Assembly (NCBI GenBank): GCA_947063875.1
Contig: CAMSTY010000007.1
Location: 20,585-84,584 of the forward strand
Direction: 5' to 3'
DNA: 64,000 bases
Source of the DNA: an uncultured bacterium
GTDB lineage: Bacteria > Bacillota > Clostridia > Lachnospirales > Lachnospiraceae
Part shown: one piece after another, positions 17,652-28,897 of the stretch
Position numbering within the stretch: the stretch's first letter is position 1
How the letters are laid out: each line of letters starts with the position of its first letter
Notes under the pieces: model-generated
Database searches by the model: none
What the model saw: only the letters and a program-made list of their open reading frames with translations
Told to the model about the DNA's origin: nothing
Position numbers and translations under genes: made by a program

Positions 17652-19601
17652 ATGGCAGAACCAATCAGGGATTATGCGAAGCTTGCACGGGACATTATTG
17701 CCACCGTGGGAGGAGAGGAGAACATTGTAAGTGCGGCGCGATGCGCTACTAGGCTGCGTCTGGTGTTGAAGGAGACGCCGGCGGATGCCCATGAAAAGAT
17801 TGCCGCCATGCCTGCTGTTATCACGGTAGTGGAAAAGGGGGGGCAGTTTCAGGTAGTTATCGGAACCCATGTGGGAGATGTATTTGATGTGGTTTCAAAG
17901 GAATTGAAGCTGGATACCAAAGAGGGGGCAGAGCCGGAGATGAAGCAAAGCTTTGTCAACCGGGTGATTGCCACCATGTCGGCTGTGTTTGCGCCTTTTG
18001 TGTATATCCTGGCAGCCGCTGGATTGATTCAGGGGTCTTTGATTATCATTACCCAGTTTTTCCCGGCCTTTGCCAACACGGGGACTTATGAAGTGATCAG
18101 CTTTATCTCCTGGACACCTTTTACCTTCCTGCCGATTTTTATTGCCATCACGGCTTCCAAGCATTTTGGCTGTAATACTTATATTGCGGTGGCCTGCTGC
18201 TGCGCTTTGGTGAATGCTTCCTGGGGAGATATGGCGGCAAGGATTGCAGCGGGGGAAAAGATCCAGTTCCTGGTCTTTAACCTGGCTTCCACCACCTATA
18301 CTTCTACTGTGCTTCCGCCCCTGTTTTTGGTGCTGGTGCTGGCCTATCTGGAGCGGTTTTTGCAGAAGAAGCTGCCGGATGTAATCAAGGCGCTGGCGAC
18401 TCCCTTCCTCTGTATGATCATTATGGTCCCGGCCACAATCCTGGTGATCGGACCATTATCTGAAGTGGTTGCCAATGCCATCGCCAGCGGTTATAATTTC
18501 TTGTATAACAATGTCCCGGCCCTGGCGGCCGTGGTGATCGGCGGTTTCTGGCAGGTGGTGGTTATCTTTGGCGTGCACTGGGGCGTGACGCCCATGGTTA
18601 TGGCAAACTTCAATAACTTTGGCTGTGATTCCTTCCAGGCCTTTCAGACGATTGCGGTGGTGGCCCAGGCGGCGGCAGCCTTCGGCGTCTTTATCAAGAG
18701 CAGAAGCAAGGAGTTTAAGCGGGTAGCGTTTTCTGCTGGCCTCACCGGTATCTTCGGAATCACAGAGCCGGCTATCTACGGTGTCAATTTAAGACTGAAA
18801 AAACCCTTTATCTGCGGTTGTATTTCCGGCGCCATCGGCGCGCTGGCGTTAAGCTTTTTCCACTCCATGTATTATGTGTATGCCGGTCTTCCGGGGCTTC
18901 TGACCGTGGTTAATGCAATCAGCCCTGACAATCCCATGTCCTTTATTGGCGAACTGGTGGGCTGCGGCGTGGCGGTGGTAGGTTCGATTGTGCTGATTCA
19001 GTTTGTGGGTTTTGACGATCCCGGGGTTCCAGCTGCAGCGGCTGTGGGGGTTGGGAATGTCCCGGCAGGCCAGGCGGCTGAAGGTAGGACGGCTGTTGGT
19101 CAGAGCGACAGTGAGACGACGGGGAATGCAGGCAATGCCGCAGTTTCTGAGATTACGGTGTACAGTCCCATGAATGGAGAAGTGAAGGCGCTGAGTGAGG
19201 TGGATGACCCTACTTTCTCCAGTGGAATGCTGGGGCAGGGCATGGCGATTATTCCGGCGGATGGAAATCTCTATGCTCCGGTGGATGGGACAGTGGCCTC
19301 CATTTTCGGAACCAAACATGCTTTGGGTATGGTAGATGAGAACGGGATGGAACTGCTGATGCATATCGGACTGGAGACAGTAAGCCTTAATGGGAAGTAT
19401 TTTGAGGCTCATGTGAATGTGGATGACAAGGTGAAGAAGGGAGATCTTCTGATCACCTTTGATCTGGAGGAGATTAAGAAGGATTTTGATACCATCACTC
19501 CCATTATGGTCAGCAATATGGACCGGTTCTCCGGGGTGGATGCGGTTAAGGCGGCCGGGGTTATAAAGGCAGGAGAGGCGTTGATGACGGTTAAAAGGTA
19601 G
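17652..19601 (+). CDS. bglP: Beta-glucoside PTS permease, EIIBCA
   Basis: Imports and phosphorylates aryl-/beta-glucosides. The 649-residue protein carries EIIB with its phosphorylated cysteine in SAARCATRLRLVL (about residue 32), a multi-helix EIIC (about 105-455), an Ala/Gly-rich linker, and EIIA with the histidine in LLMHIGLETVSLNGKYF. AAGGAGG precedes the ATG by a good distance. It lies between its antiterminator gene and the phospho-glucosidase, as in bgl/lic operons. The exact sugar (arbutin, salicin, cellobiose) cannot be read from the sequence. Confidence 0.94.
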   Translation: MAEPIRDYAKLARDIIATVGGEENIVSAARCATRLRLVLKETPADAHEKIAAMPAVITVVEKGGQFQVVIGTHVGDVFDVVSKELKLDTKEGAEPEMKQSFVNRVIATMSAVFAPFVYILAAAGLIQGSLIIITQFFPAFANTGTYEVISFISWTPFTFLPIFIAITASKHFGCNTYIAVACCCALVNASWGDMAARIAAGEKIQFLVFNLASTTYTSTVLPPLFLVLVLAYLERFLQKKLPDVIKALATPFLCMIIMVPATILVIGPLSEVVANAIASGYNFLYNNVPALAAVVIGGFWQVVVIFGVHWGVTPMVMANFNNFGCDSFQAFQTIAVVAQAAAAFGVFIKSRSKEFKRVAFSAGLTGIFGITEPAIYGVNLRLKKPFICGCISGAIGALALSFFHSMYYVYAGLPGLLTVVNAISPDNPMSFIGELVGCGVAVVGSIVLIQFVGFDDPGVPAAAAVGVGNVPAGQAAEGRTAVGQSDSETTGNAGNAAVSEITVYSPMNGEVKALSEVDDPTFSSGMLGQGMAIIPADGNLYAPVDGTVASIFGTKHALGMVDENGMELLMHIGLETVSLNGKYFEAHVNVDDKVKKGDLLITFDLEEIKKDFDTITPIMVSNMDRFSGVDAVKAAGVIKAGEALMTVKR

Positions 19602-19743
19602 AACGAGCAGGAATTTTTTTATAACAGGGGAGTTTGATAAAATCCCGGCCAGAAAAGAAAATTCATGACCGGGATGATAGAATGGATAAAAAGACGGAAA
19701 GCAAGAAGTTATAAAAAATGTGGAATCAACAAAATATTAGTGA

Positions 19744-21470
<1,727 letters not shown>

Positions 21471-21492
21471 CAAATGCAGAGAAATCAGGGAG

Positions 21493-21531
21493 GGCAGGAG
21501 GCCGCCGTTGGCGGTTTTCCTGTCTTTTTTT
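21493..21531 (+). terminator. Terminator of the bgl operon
   Basis: GGCAGGA..CCGCC pairs with GGCGG..TCCTGTC around a GTT loop, followed by TTTTTTT. It begins about 22 bases after the HPr-like stop. Confidence 0.88.
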
Positions 21532-21638
21532 GACAAACGTCCGCATAATATGTACGTGATGAGTCGGTTTTGTGGGTGAGGGAGGCTGGTTTATGGAAAA
21601 ATTTGTCATACATTTTTTGGGCCCGGACGGAATCCCCC

Positions 21639-21667
21639 TTGCATTTTACGACAAAAATAATTATAAT
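21639..21667 (+). promoter_or_regulatory. Promoter of the RSH gene
   Basis: TTGCAT at 21639-21644 and TATAAT at 21662-21667 with a 17-base spacer, about 40 bases before the start codon. Confidence 0.78.
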
Positions 21668-21706
21668 GAGAAGATATAAATATCCGTAGAAAAGGTGGCT
21701 CTTTCC

Positions 21707-23986
21707 ATGGTAAACGAACAAACGGGCAGAAAAATGAATATGAAGCTGGAAAATCCCGCGGATTTTACCAGTCCGGAGGAGTTATATCAGAAGTTGATTA
21801 TCACCATCCGGAAGTATCATCCGTCGGATGATATTTCGATGATTGAAAAAGCATACCGGATTGCCCGGGAGGCTCATATAGACCAGAAGCGCAAGTCCGG
21901 GGAACCTTACATTATCCATCCGCTTTGCGTGGCGATTATTCTGGCAGATCTGGAGATGGATAAGGAGACCATTGCTTCCGGACTGCTGCATGATGTGGTG
22001 GAAGATACCGTTATGACCCTGGATGACATGACCCGGGAGTTCGGCTCAGAGGTAGCTTTTCTGGTGGACGGCGTCACCAAGCTGACGCAGCTGTCCTGGG
22101 ATAAGGATAAGGTAGAGATCCAGGCGGAGAACCTGCGCAAGATGTTTCTGGCTATGGCCAGGGATATCCGGGTAATCATTATCAAGCTGGCGGACCGGCT
22201 TCACAATATGCGCACCGGACAGTTCTGGAAGCCGGAAAAGCAGAAGGAGAAGGCCAGGGAGACCCTGGAGATCTATGCGCCGATTGCGGATCGACTGGGT
22301 ATTTCCCGGATCAAGACCGAACTGGATGATCTGTCTCTGCGCTTTTTAAAGCCGGAGGTTTATACCGGACTGGTGGAAAAAGTGAATCTGCGCAAGGATG
22401 CCAGAGAACAGTTTGTTCAGGATATTGTGGATGAAGTGAAGAATCATATGGAGGAGGCGGATATCCGGGCCAGTGTGGACGGACGTGTGAAGCATTTCTT
22501 CAGCATTTATAAAAAGATGGTAAACCAGGATAAGACCATTGACCAGATCTATGATCTGTTTGCGGTGCGGATTCTGGTGGAGACGGTAAAAGACTGTTAT
22601 GCGGCCCTGGGGGTGATTCATGAACTTTATAAGCCCATACCGGGACGTTTCAAGGATTATATCGCCATGCCAAAACCCAATATGTACCAGTCTCTGCACA
22701 CTACCCTCATTGGCAGCACCGGCCAGCCTTTTGAGATTCAGATCCGGACTTATGAGATGCACCGGACGGCAGAGTACGGAATTGCCGCCCACTGGAAGTA
22801 TAAGGAGAGCGGCAGCGGCAAGATTGCGGCCGGCGATGAGGAAGCCAAGATGAGCTGGCTGCGCCAGATCCTGGAGTGGCAGCGGGACACGGATGATTCC
22901 CGGGAGTTTTTAAGTCTGGTAAAGGGAGACCTGGACTTGTTTTCCGACAGTGTGTACTGCTTTACCCCCTCGGGAGACGTGAAGAATCTGCCAAGCGGCT
23001 CCACCCCTATTGACTTTGCTTATGCCATTCACAGCGCTGTGGGCAATAAGATGGTGGGAGCCAGGGTCAACGGCAAGCTGGTGAACATTGATTATGTGAT
23101 TCAGAACGGCGACCAGATCGAGGTCATTACCTCCCAGAATTCCAAGGGGCCAAGCCGGGACTGGCTGACCTTGGTTAAGAGCACCCAGGCCAGGAATAAG
23201 ATCAATCAGTGGTTTAAAATGGAACTGAAGGAAGATAATATCCTCAAAGGGCGGGAGATGATCGACCGCTATTGCAAGACAAAGGGAATTGTATTTTCCG
23301 AGTTAAACAAACCGGAGTTTCAGGAAAAAGTTATGGCCCGGTATGCGTTTAAGGACTGGGATTCGGTGCTGGCGTCCATTGGGCACGGGGGTCTCAAAGA
23401 GGGGCAGGTCATCAACAAGATGATCGAGGAGCGGAATAAAAAGCTTAAGAACGAGGTTACCGATAAAAATATTCTGGATGGATTGAGCGATATCAATACA
23501 AAGGTGCCGGTATCGAAAAAGTCCAACGGGATTGTGGTAAAAGGGATTCATGATATAGCGGTGAGGTTTTCACGGTGCTGCAGCCCGGTGCCAGGAGATG
23601 AGATTGTAGGATTTGTCACTCGGGGGAGAGGGGTCTCCATTCATCGGACAGACTGTATCAATGTCATCAATCTGCCGGAAGATGAGAGGGTCAGGCTGAT
23701 TGACGCAGAATGGCAGCAGACAGAAGGCAGTGACGGCAGTAAGGAGAGGTATTCGACAGAGATTCAGATTTATGCCAATAACCGGATCGGAATATTTGTG
23801 GATATCTCCAAGGTATTTACAGAGAAACAGATTGATATCACTTCGATCAACGTGCGTACCAGCAAACAGGGAAAGGCGACCATCATTATGACCTTTGATA
23901 TTCATGGGAAGGATGAACTGAGTCGTTTGACAGATAAGATAAGACAGATAGAGGGAGTGCTGGATATTGAGCGGACTGCCGGATGA
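21707..23986 (+). CDS. relA: Bifunctional (p)ppGpp synthetase/hydrolase (RSH)
   Basis: Makes and degrades the stringent-response alarmones. The protein is 759 residues from ATG 21707 (AAAAGGTGG upstream); the track start GTG 21695 lies within that ribosome-binding region. Domains in order: HD hydrolase with HPLCVAIILADL and LLHDVVEDT, intact; synthetase with GRFKDYIAMPKPNMYQSLHTT; TGS domain (YCFTPSGDVKNLPSGSTPIDFAYAIH); a zinc-finger-like region with FSRCCSPVPGDEI; and a C-terminal ACT domain (IGIFVDISKVFTEKQIDI). Both activities look intact. Confidence 0.95.
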   Translation: MVNEQTGRKMNMKLENPADFTSPEELYQKLIITIRKYHPSDDISMIEKAYRIAREAHIDQKRKSGEPYIIHPLCVAIILADLEMDKETIASGLLHDVVEDTVMTLDDMTREFGSEVAFLVDGVTKLTQLSWDKDKVEIQAENLRKMFLAMARDIRVIIIKLADRLHNMRTGQFWKPEKQKEKARETLEIYAPIADRLGISRIKTELDDLSLRFLKPEVYTGLVEKVNLRKDAREQFVQDIVDEVKNHMEEADIRASVDGRVKHFFSIYKKMVNQDKTIDQIYDLFAVRILVETVKDCYAALGVIHELYKPIPGRFKDYIAMPKPNMYQSLHTTLIGSTGQPFEIQIRTYEMHRTAEYGIAAHWKYKESGSGKIAAGDEEAKMSWLRQILEWQRDTDDSREFLSLVKGDLDLFSDSVYCFTPSGDVKNLPSGSTPIDFAYAIHSAVGNKMVGARVNGKLVNIDYVIQNGDQIEVITSQNSKGPSRDWLTLVKSTQARNKINQWFKMELKEDNILKGREMIDRYCKTKGIVFSELNKPEFQEKVMARYAFKDWDSVLASIGHGGLKEGQVINKMIEERNKKLKNEVTDKNILDGLSDINTKVPVSKKSNGIVVKGIHDIAVRFSRCCSPVPGDEIVGFVTRGRGVSIHRTDCINVINLPEDERVRLIDAEWQQTEGSDGSKERYSTEIQIYANNRIGIFVDISKVFTEKQIDITSINVRTSKQGKATIIMTFDIHGKDELSRLTDKIRQIEGVLDIERTAG

Positions 23987-24059
23987 CGGCAAAGAAGCGC
24001 TGCCAGCGCTTTTCTCATGTCGGCGGATTTTGAAAAAAGATGGAAAGGGAGAGAAAGAG

Positions 24060-24707
24060 ATGAGTGATTTTCGGATTCAGACGTATGTCCTGGGAGGCGT
24101 CAGCACCAATTGTTATCTCATTTTTAACAAAAATACCAGAGAGGCAGTGGTGGCAGATCCGGCGGATAATGCGGCTTACGTGCTGAACAAATGCCGGGAG
24201 CTGGAAGTTACCCCTGTGGCGATTCTGCTGACTCATGGGCATTTTGACCATATCCTGGCAGTGAAAGATATCTGCAGGGCTTTTCCCTGCACGGTGTATG
24301 CGGGCCGGGAAGAGGAGCGGCTCTTGCAGGACCCCTCTTTGAACCTGAGCGGTTCGATAGGGACAGAGCAGACAGGAATCGAAGCGGATGTCCTGGTAAA
24401 AGATAATGATGTGATTTCGCTGATCGGGTTTGAGTGGAAGGTGCTGGAGACGCCGGGGCATACGGCGGGTTCCGTGTGCTATTATGTGGAATCGGAACGG
24501 GTGCTGATCAGCGGAGACACTTTGTTTGCGAATTCCCTGGGCCGGACAGATCTGCCTACCGGAGATGAAAGGGCGATCGTGCAGTCGATTACGGAAAAGC
24601 TTTTGACGCTTCCGGAGGACACCATGGTTTATCCGGGACACGGCGAAGTGACGACAATCCGTCATGAAAAGCAATATAATCCAGTGGCAATGTATCGGAG
24701 AAGGTAG
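24060..24707 (+). CDS. MBL-fold hydrolase (glyoxalase II-like)
   Basis: A 215-residue metallo-beta-lactamase-fold protein with the metal motif THGHFDHI and downstream ligands in ETPGHTAGSVCY, ISGDTLF and YPGHGEVTT. It resembles small YcbL/GloB-type hydrolases that act on thioesters, but the substrate is not known. Start ATG 24060 has GGAAAGGGAGAG upstream and gives the usual N-terminus (YVLGGVSTNCYL). It follows the RSH gene at 73 bases and its end overlaps the extended hemZ frame. Confidence 0.88.
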   Translation: MSDFRIQTYVLGGVSTNCYLIFNKNTREAVVADPADNAAYVLNKCRELEVTPVAILLTHGHFDHILAVKDICRAFPCTVYAGREEERLLQDPSLNLSGSIGTEQTGIEADVLVKDNDVISLIGFEWKVLETPGHTAGSVCYYVESERVLISGDTLFANSLGRTDLPTGDERAIVQSITEKLLTLPEDTMVYPGHGEVTTIRHEKQYNPVAMYRRR

Positions 24708-24822
24708 CGAAAGAAGATGGGGGGTTGCGTTTCCTGCCCGTTTGCAGAACTTGGAGCGTTTGCAGCAGGAAGCGTACACAGCGCGTAGGAAAAGTGGAAA
24801 CAGTACGGAAAGACAGGAAACC

Positions 24823-26316
24823 ATGGTTGGAATAATATTAAATGATAATTCATATGAGCAGGATATCAGGGAACTTTTGATGGCCTATTTCCCGGGAAGA
24901 TCATTTGTGCATGAGATGCTGCCGGGTTTGGAACTATGTCTGATTGGGGAGCTGGAGGAAAACCGCAGATGGTTTCGGATGCAGGTCGTGTTTTGGGGCG
25001 ATTATTCGCCCCTCGTATGGGGGACATCCCCGGCGGAACAGAGGGAGCTGGATCATTTTGACGAGCCGATTTTGGTGGATTATGACAATCGGACGGATAC
25101 GAAAAACAAGATTAAGAGACGGCTGTATGTGATTTTAAAGGCATTGACCGGAAAGAGGCTGCCATGGGGTTCCCTGACTGGCATCCGCCCTGCCAAGATT
25201 GCGCTGACTCTGCTGGGAGAGGGCATGGACGAGAGAGCCATCTGGGAGCATATGAAGGAGATGTATTTTGTCAGCGATGACAAGGCCAGGCTGTGTGTGG
25301 AGATTGCCCGGCGGGAAAAAGAACTGCTGTCTCGGCTGCCGGAAAAACAAGGGCAGGATGGTTACAGCCTCTATGTGGGGATTCCCTTCTGTCCCACTAC
25401 CTGTCTGTATTGTTCTTTTACTTCCTATCCGATAGAAAAGTGGGAATGCCGTGCTGACGAGTATCTGGATGCGCTGTTTCGGGAACTGGACTATGTGGCA
25501 GGCCAGGCAGGCCGCCATCCTTCCTGCGTCTATGTGGGGGGAGGGACACCAACCTCACTGTCGGCAGAGGGGTTGGAAAGACTGATGAAAAAGCTGACGG
25601 CTGCTTTTGACTGTGCAGGAGCCGTGGAGTTTACCGTGGAGGCGGGAAGGCCGGACAGTATCACAGAAGAAAAACTGGCGGTACTGAAAAAATATGGGGT
25701 CACGCGGATCTCCATCAATCCTCAGACTATGAATCAGAAGACGCTTGACCTGATTGGGCGAAGGCATACCGTGGAGGATGTAAAGGACCGTTTCCGGATG
25801 GCCCGGGGAATGGGATTTGATAATATCAATATGGATCTGATTGTGGGACTGCCGCAGGAAGAAGCCGCTGACGTACAAAGGACGATGGAGGAAGTGAAGG
25901 CATTGGGGCCGGACAGCCTGACCATCCACTCTCTGGCCATCAAGCGGGCGGCGCGGCTCAATACCATGCGGGAGGCTTATAAGGATTATAAGATTACAGG
26001 GACCCAGGAAATCATCGATATGGCTGCCCGTTATGCCAGGGAGATGGGGTTGGAACCCTATTATCTTTACCGGCAGAAGAATATGGCCGGGAATTTTGAA
26101 AACGTGGGATATGCAAAACCCGGGAAGGCCTGCATTTATAACATTCTGATTATGGAGGAACAGCAGACGATCATCGGCTGCGGAGCCGGGACGACTACCA
26201 AACGGGTGATTCCGGGTGAGAACCGGATTGAGCGGGCGGAGACCGTGAAAAATGTGGAACAGTATATGGAACGGGTGGATGAAATGATAGAAAGAAAGAA
26301 GAGCCTGCTGGGGTGA
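24823..26316 (+). CDS. hemZ: Coproporphyrinogen dehydrogenase HemZ (radical SAM)
   Basis: Radical-SAM protein of the HemN/HemZ group. It has 497 residues from ATG 24823, where the HemZ-typical MVGIILNDNSYEQDI begins. The N-terminal domain of about 170 residues precedes the radical-SAM cluster motif CPTTCLYCSF (C-x3-C-x2-C). Then come the GGGTPTSLS glycine motif and INPQTMNQKTLDLIGR. HemZ proteins are annotated as oxygen-independent coproporphyrinogen III oxidases; activity in Clostridia is less well proven, and a role in heme-related chemistry is assumed from the family. Confidence 0.9.
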   Translation: MVGIILNDNSYEQDIRELLMAYFPGRSFVHEMLPGLELCLIGELEENRRWFRMQVVFWGDYSPLVWGTSPAEQRELDHFDEPILVDYDNRTDTKNKIKRRLYVILKALTGKRLPWGSLTGIRPAKIALTLLGEGMDERAIWEHMKEMYFVSDDKARLCVEIARREKELLSRLPEKQGQDGYSLYVGIPFCPTTCLYCSFTSYPIEKWECRADEYLDALFRELDYVAGQAGRHPSCVYVGGGTPTSLSAEGLERLMKKLTAAFDCAGAVEFTVEAGRPDSITEEKLAVLKKYGVTRISINPQTMNQKTLDLIGRRHTVEDVKDRFRMARGMGFDNINMDLIVGLPQEEAADVQRTMEEVKALGPDSLTIHSLAIKRAARLNTMREAYKDYKITGTQEIIDMAARYAREMGLEPYYLYRQKNMAGNFENVGYAKPGKACIYNILIMEEQQTIIGCGAGTTTKRVIPGENRIERAETVKNVEQYMERVDEMIERKKSLLG

Positions 26317-26342
26317 GCGCAAAAGAAAAGGAGAATCCGGAT

Positions 26343-27488
26343 ATGAAAAGATGGAAGATGTCTGTAGCGGCAGGATTTATCGCGTCGGCCCTGCTGATCA
26401 GCGGCTATGGCCCGCATGAGGCGCCGGACAAGGAAGAAAAAAGTGTCGTGATCTCTCTGGCGGGAGACTGCTCTCTGGGGAACCTTTCGATTCATGGGTA
26501 TGCGGGGACTTTTCGGGAGATGTACGACAGCCAGGGACCAGGATACTTTTTTAAGAATGTCAAACCGATTTTTGAGGCGGACGATATGACGCTGGTGAAT
26601 TTTGAGGGGGTCCTGACCAACTCAGACAATCGGGTTCCCAAAGCCTTTAACATTAAAGGAAAGCCGGAGTATATCCAAATCCTGCCAGAGGCGGATATTG
26701 AGGCCGTGAGCTTTGGAAATAACCACCGGATTGATTATGGCGCTCAGGGAATTGCAGATACCATTGCCGCTTTTGCCAGCATTGGCCTTCCGTATGCATG
26801 TAATGAAACGGTGGGGATGTATGAAACGGAGGACGGGGTGAAGGTTGGCTTTGTCTCGGTCAGCGTTGTGGATAACGGCAGAGGAGTGGAACCATGGCTT
26901 CAGAGTGGTATTACACAGCTGAGAGAATCGGAGGCGGATGTGATTCTGGCATGCTGTCATTGGGGGCAGGAATCCGTCTATTACCCGGATGACTATCAGA
27001 AGGAACTGGGGCGTAAGTGCATTGACTGGGGAGCGGACCTGGTGGTCGGCTGCCATCCGCATGTGCTGCAGGGAGTGGAAGCTTATCAGGGAAAATATAT
27101 TCTCTACAGCCTTGGGAATTTTTGTTTTGGCGCAAACCGGAATCCCAGCGATAAGGATACTATGATTGCTCAGGTGAAATTTACTCTGGATGAGAAAAAT
27201 ATAGTGGGAACGGATCTGACGCTGATTCCCTGTACGATCAGTTCCGTGATGCATCGGAACGATTATTGCCCTACGCCTGCAGAGGGGGAAAAGAAGGCAG
27301 ACATGATCCGCAAGCTGAATGCTTACAGCGCCGGGATGGGAGTTGTGATCGGCGAGGATGGCAGGGTGAATGTCCCCATGGAGGAGACGGCCGCAAAGGA
27401 GGACGACGAGGAAGAGGCAACAGAGTCCGCCGATGATGCCGGCACAGAACTTGTGACGAGTCCGGTGATTACTGTGGGAGAAAAATAA
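26343..27488 (+). CDS. CapA-family (PgsA-like) secreted protein
   Basis: 381 residues from ATG 26343, behind AAAGGAGAAT. It has an N-terminal hydrophobic signal (MSVAAGFIASALLISGYG) and a CapA/metallophosphoesterase-like domain with SLAGDCSLGN, VNFEGVLTN, SFGNNHRIDYG and CHWGQES, and a Glu/Asp-rich tail. CapA proteins are linked to poly-gamma-glutamate capsule synthesis, but many clostridial copies stand alone as here. The signal ends in ISGYG where a lipobox would have ISGCG, so the lipid-anchoring cysteine seems missing and the protein may stay membrane-bound by its uncut signal or be released. Confidence 0.85.
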   Translation: MKRWKMSVAAGFIASALLISGYGPHEAPDKEEKSVVISLAGDCSLGNLSIHGYAGTFREMYDSQGPGYFFKNVKPIFEADDMTLVNFEGVLTNSDNRVPKAFNIKGKPEYIQILPEADIEAVSFGNNHRIDYGAQGIADTIAAFASIGLPYACNETVGMYETEDGVKVGFVSVSVVDNGRGVEPWLQSGITQLRESEADVILACCHWGQESVYYPDDYQKELGRKCIDWGADLVVGCHPHVLQGVEAYQGKYILYSLGNFCFGANRNPSDKDTMIAQVKFTLDEKNIVGTDLTLIPCTISSVMHRNDYCPTPAEGEKKADMIRKLNAYSAGMGVVIGEDGRVNVPMEETAAKEDDEEEATESADDAGTELVTSPVITVGEK

Positions 27489-27503
27489 AAAGATAGAAAA
27501 TCG

Positions 27504-27532
27504 TTGCCAATTATTGCCGGTGATAGTATAAT
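27504..27532 (+). promoter_or_regulatory. Promoter of hisS-aspS
   Basis: TTGCCA at 27504-27509 and TATAAT at 27527-27532 with a 17-base spacer. The leader to hisS is only about 35 bases, too short for a T-box. Confidence 0.82.
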
Positions 27533-27573
27533 CGTAGGAATAAAACGGCAACGTAGAAGACGGAGAGTGGATT

Positions 27574-28836
27574 ATGGCGCTGAAAAAAAAGCCGGTAACC
27601 GGCATGAGAGATATTCTGCCTGCGGAGATGCAGGTGAGGGAATATGTGATGAACCAGATCCGGGAGACCTACCGGGGATTTGGATTTACCCAGATTGAGA
27701 CCCCCTGTGTGGAGCATATCGGAAACCTGACCAGCAAACAGGGCGGGGATAATGAAAAATTGATTTTTAAGATCCTCAAGAGGGGCGAGAAACTGAAACT
27801 GGAGACGGCAGAAAGCGAGAGTGATTTGGCGGAAGAAGGATTGCGCTATGATCTGACGCTTCCCCTGGCCCGCTATTATTCCAACAACGAGGCTCAGCTT
27901 CCCTCTCCTTTTAAGGCGTTACAGATGGGCAGTGTGTGGAGGGCGGACAGGCCGCAGAAAGGAAGATTCCGTCAGTTTACCCAGTGTGATATCGATATTC
28001 TGGGAGACGCCAGTTCCATGGCGGAGATTGAACTGATTCTGGCAACTGCCACGGCACTGGGACGGATATGCCCGCAGAATGCATTTACGGTGCGGATTAA
28101 TGACCGGGAAATTTTGAGAGGGATGGCATTGTACTGCGGGTTTGCACAGGATTCTCTGGATCAGGTGTTCATTATCCTGGATAAGATGGATAAGATCGGC
28201 ATGGAGGGCGTGGAGTCGGAACTTCTGGAAGCCGGACACAGCGCAGAGAGCGTCGCGCAATATACAAAACTGCTTGCCGAAGTGGGGCATGATGCCGCCG
28301 GCGTACGGAAACTGGGAGAGGTTTTGGCAGGTGTGCTTCCAAAGGAAGTAAGCGACGGCCTGGCCTATATCATGGAGACCGTAGGCGATGTGGCGGAAAC
28401 CGAGTTTTCTCTTTCTTTTGACCCGACGCTGGTGCGGGGGATGTCTTATTATACCGGTACGATTTTTGAAGTTTCCATGGAAGGATTTGGAGGCTCGGTG
28501 GCCGGCGGCGGAAGATATGACAAGATGATTGGAAAGTTTACCGGCAAGGATGCTCCGGCATGCGGTTTTTCGATCGGTTTTGAACGGATTATTACCATAC
28601 TGATGGATCAGGGAGGCAAGGTGCCGGGAGAGCGGCAAAAGAAAGCCTATCTGGTGGAAAAGGGCATGGATGCCGCCCGTTTTCATGAGATCTTAAAGCA
28701 GGCCATGGCGGAACGCAGACAGGGGGCGCAGGTGCTGGTTTCTGTGATGAACAAGAACAAGAAGTTCCAGAAAGAGCAGCTGGGGAAAGAAGGATATACA
28801 GAGTTTGCGGAGTTTTACCGGGAAGCGCTCAAATAA
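27574..28836 (+). CDS. hisS: Histidyl-tRNA synthetase
   Basis: Class II aminoacyl-tRNA synthetase charging tRNA-His. It is 420 residues, with motif 1 region GMRDILPAEM, motif 2 (MGSVWRADRPQKGRFRQFTQ), the HisA-type motif VRGMSYYTGTIFEV and motif 3 GFSIGFERI. Normal length. The promoter is directly upstream and aspS follows after 61 bases, the common Firmicute hisS-aspS pair. Usually such pairs carry a T-box leader; none fits here. Confidence 0.96.
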   Translation: MALKKKPVTGMRDILPAEMQVREYVMNQIRETYRGFGFTQIETPCVEHIGNLTSKQGGDNEKLIFKILKRGEKLKLETAESESDLAEEGLRYDLTLPLARYYSNNEAQLPSPFKALQMGSVWRADRPQKGRFRQFTQCDIDILGDASSMAEIELILATATALGRICPQNAFTVRINDREILRGMALYCGFAQDSLDQVFIILDKMDKIGMEGVESELLEAGHSAESVAQYTKLLAEVGHDAAGVRKLGEVLAGVLPKEVSDGLAYIMETVGDVAETEFSLSFDPTLVRGMSYYTGTIFEVSMEGFGGSVAGGGRYDKMIGKFTGKDAPACGFSIGFERIITILMDQGGKVPGERQKKAYLVEKGMDAARFHEILKQAMAERRQGAQVLVSVMNKNKKFQKEQLGKEGYTEFAEFYREALK

Positions 28837-28897
28837 TTTGCAGCCGGATGCTTTGAAAAGACAGAATATGGCAGATATCAGGAAAGAGGAGAACGTT

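Noticed and set aside
21530-21558. Promoter using TTGACA at 21530
   Set aside because: No acceptable -10 box lies 16-18 bases downstream; the promoter at 21639-21667 is much better.
27488-27573. T-box leader for hisS-aspS
   Set aside because: The promoter lies about 40 bases before hisS, leaving too little RNA for a T-box.
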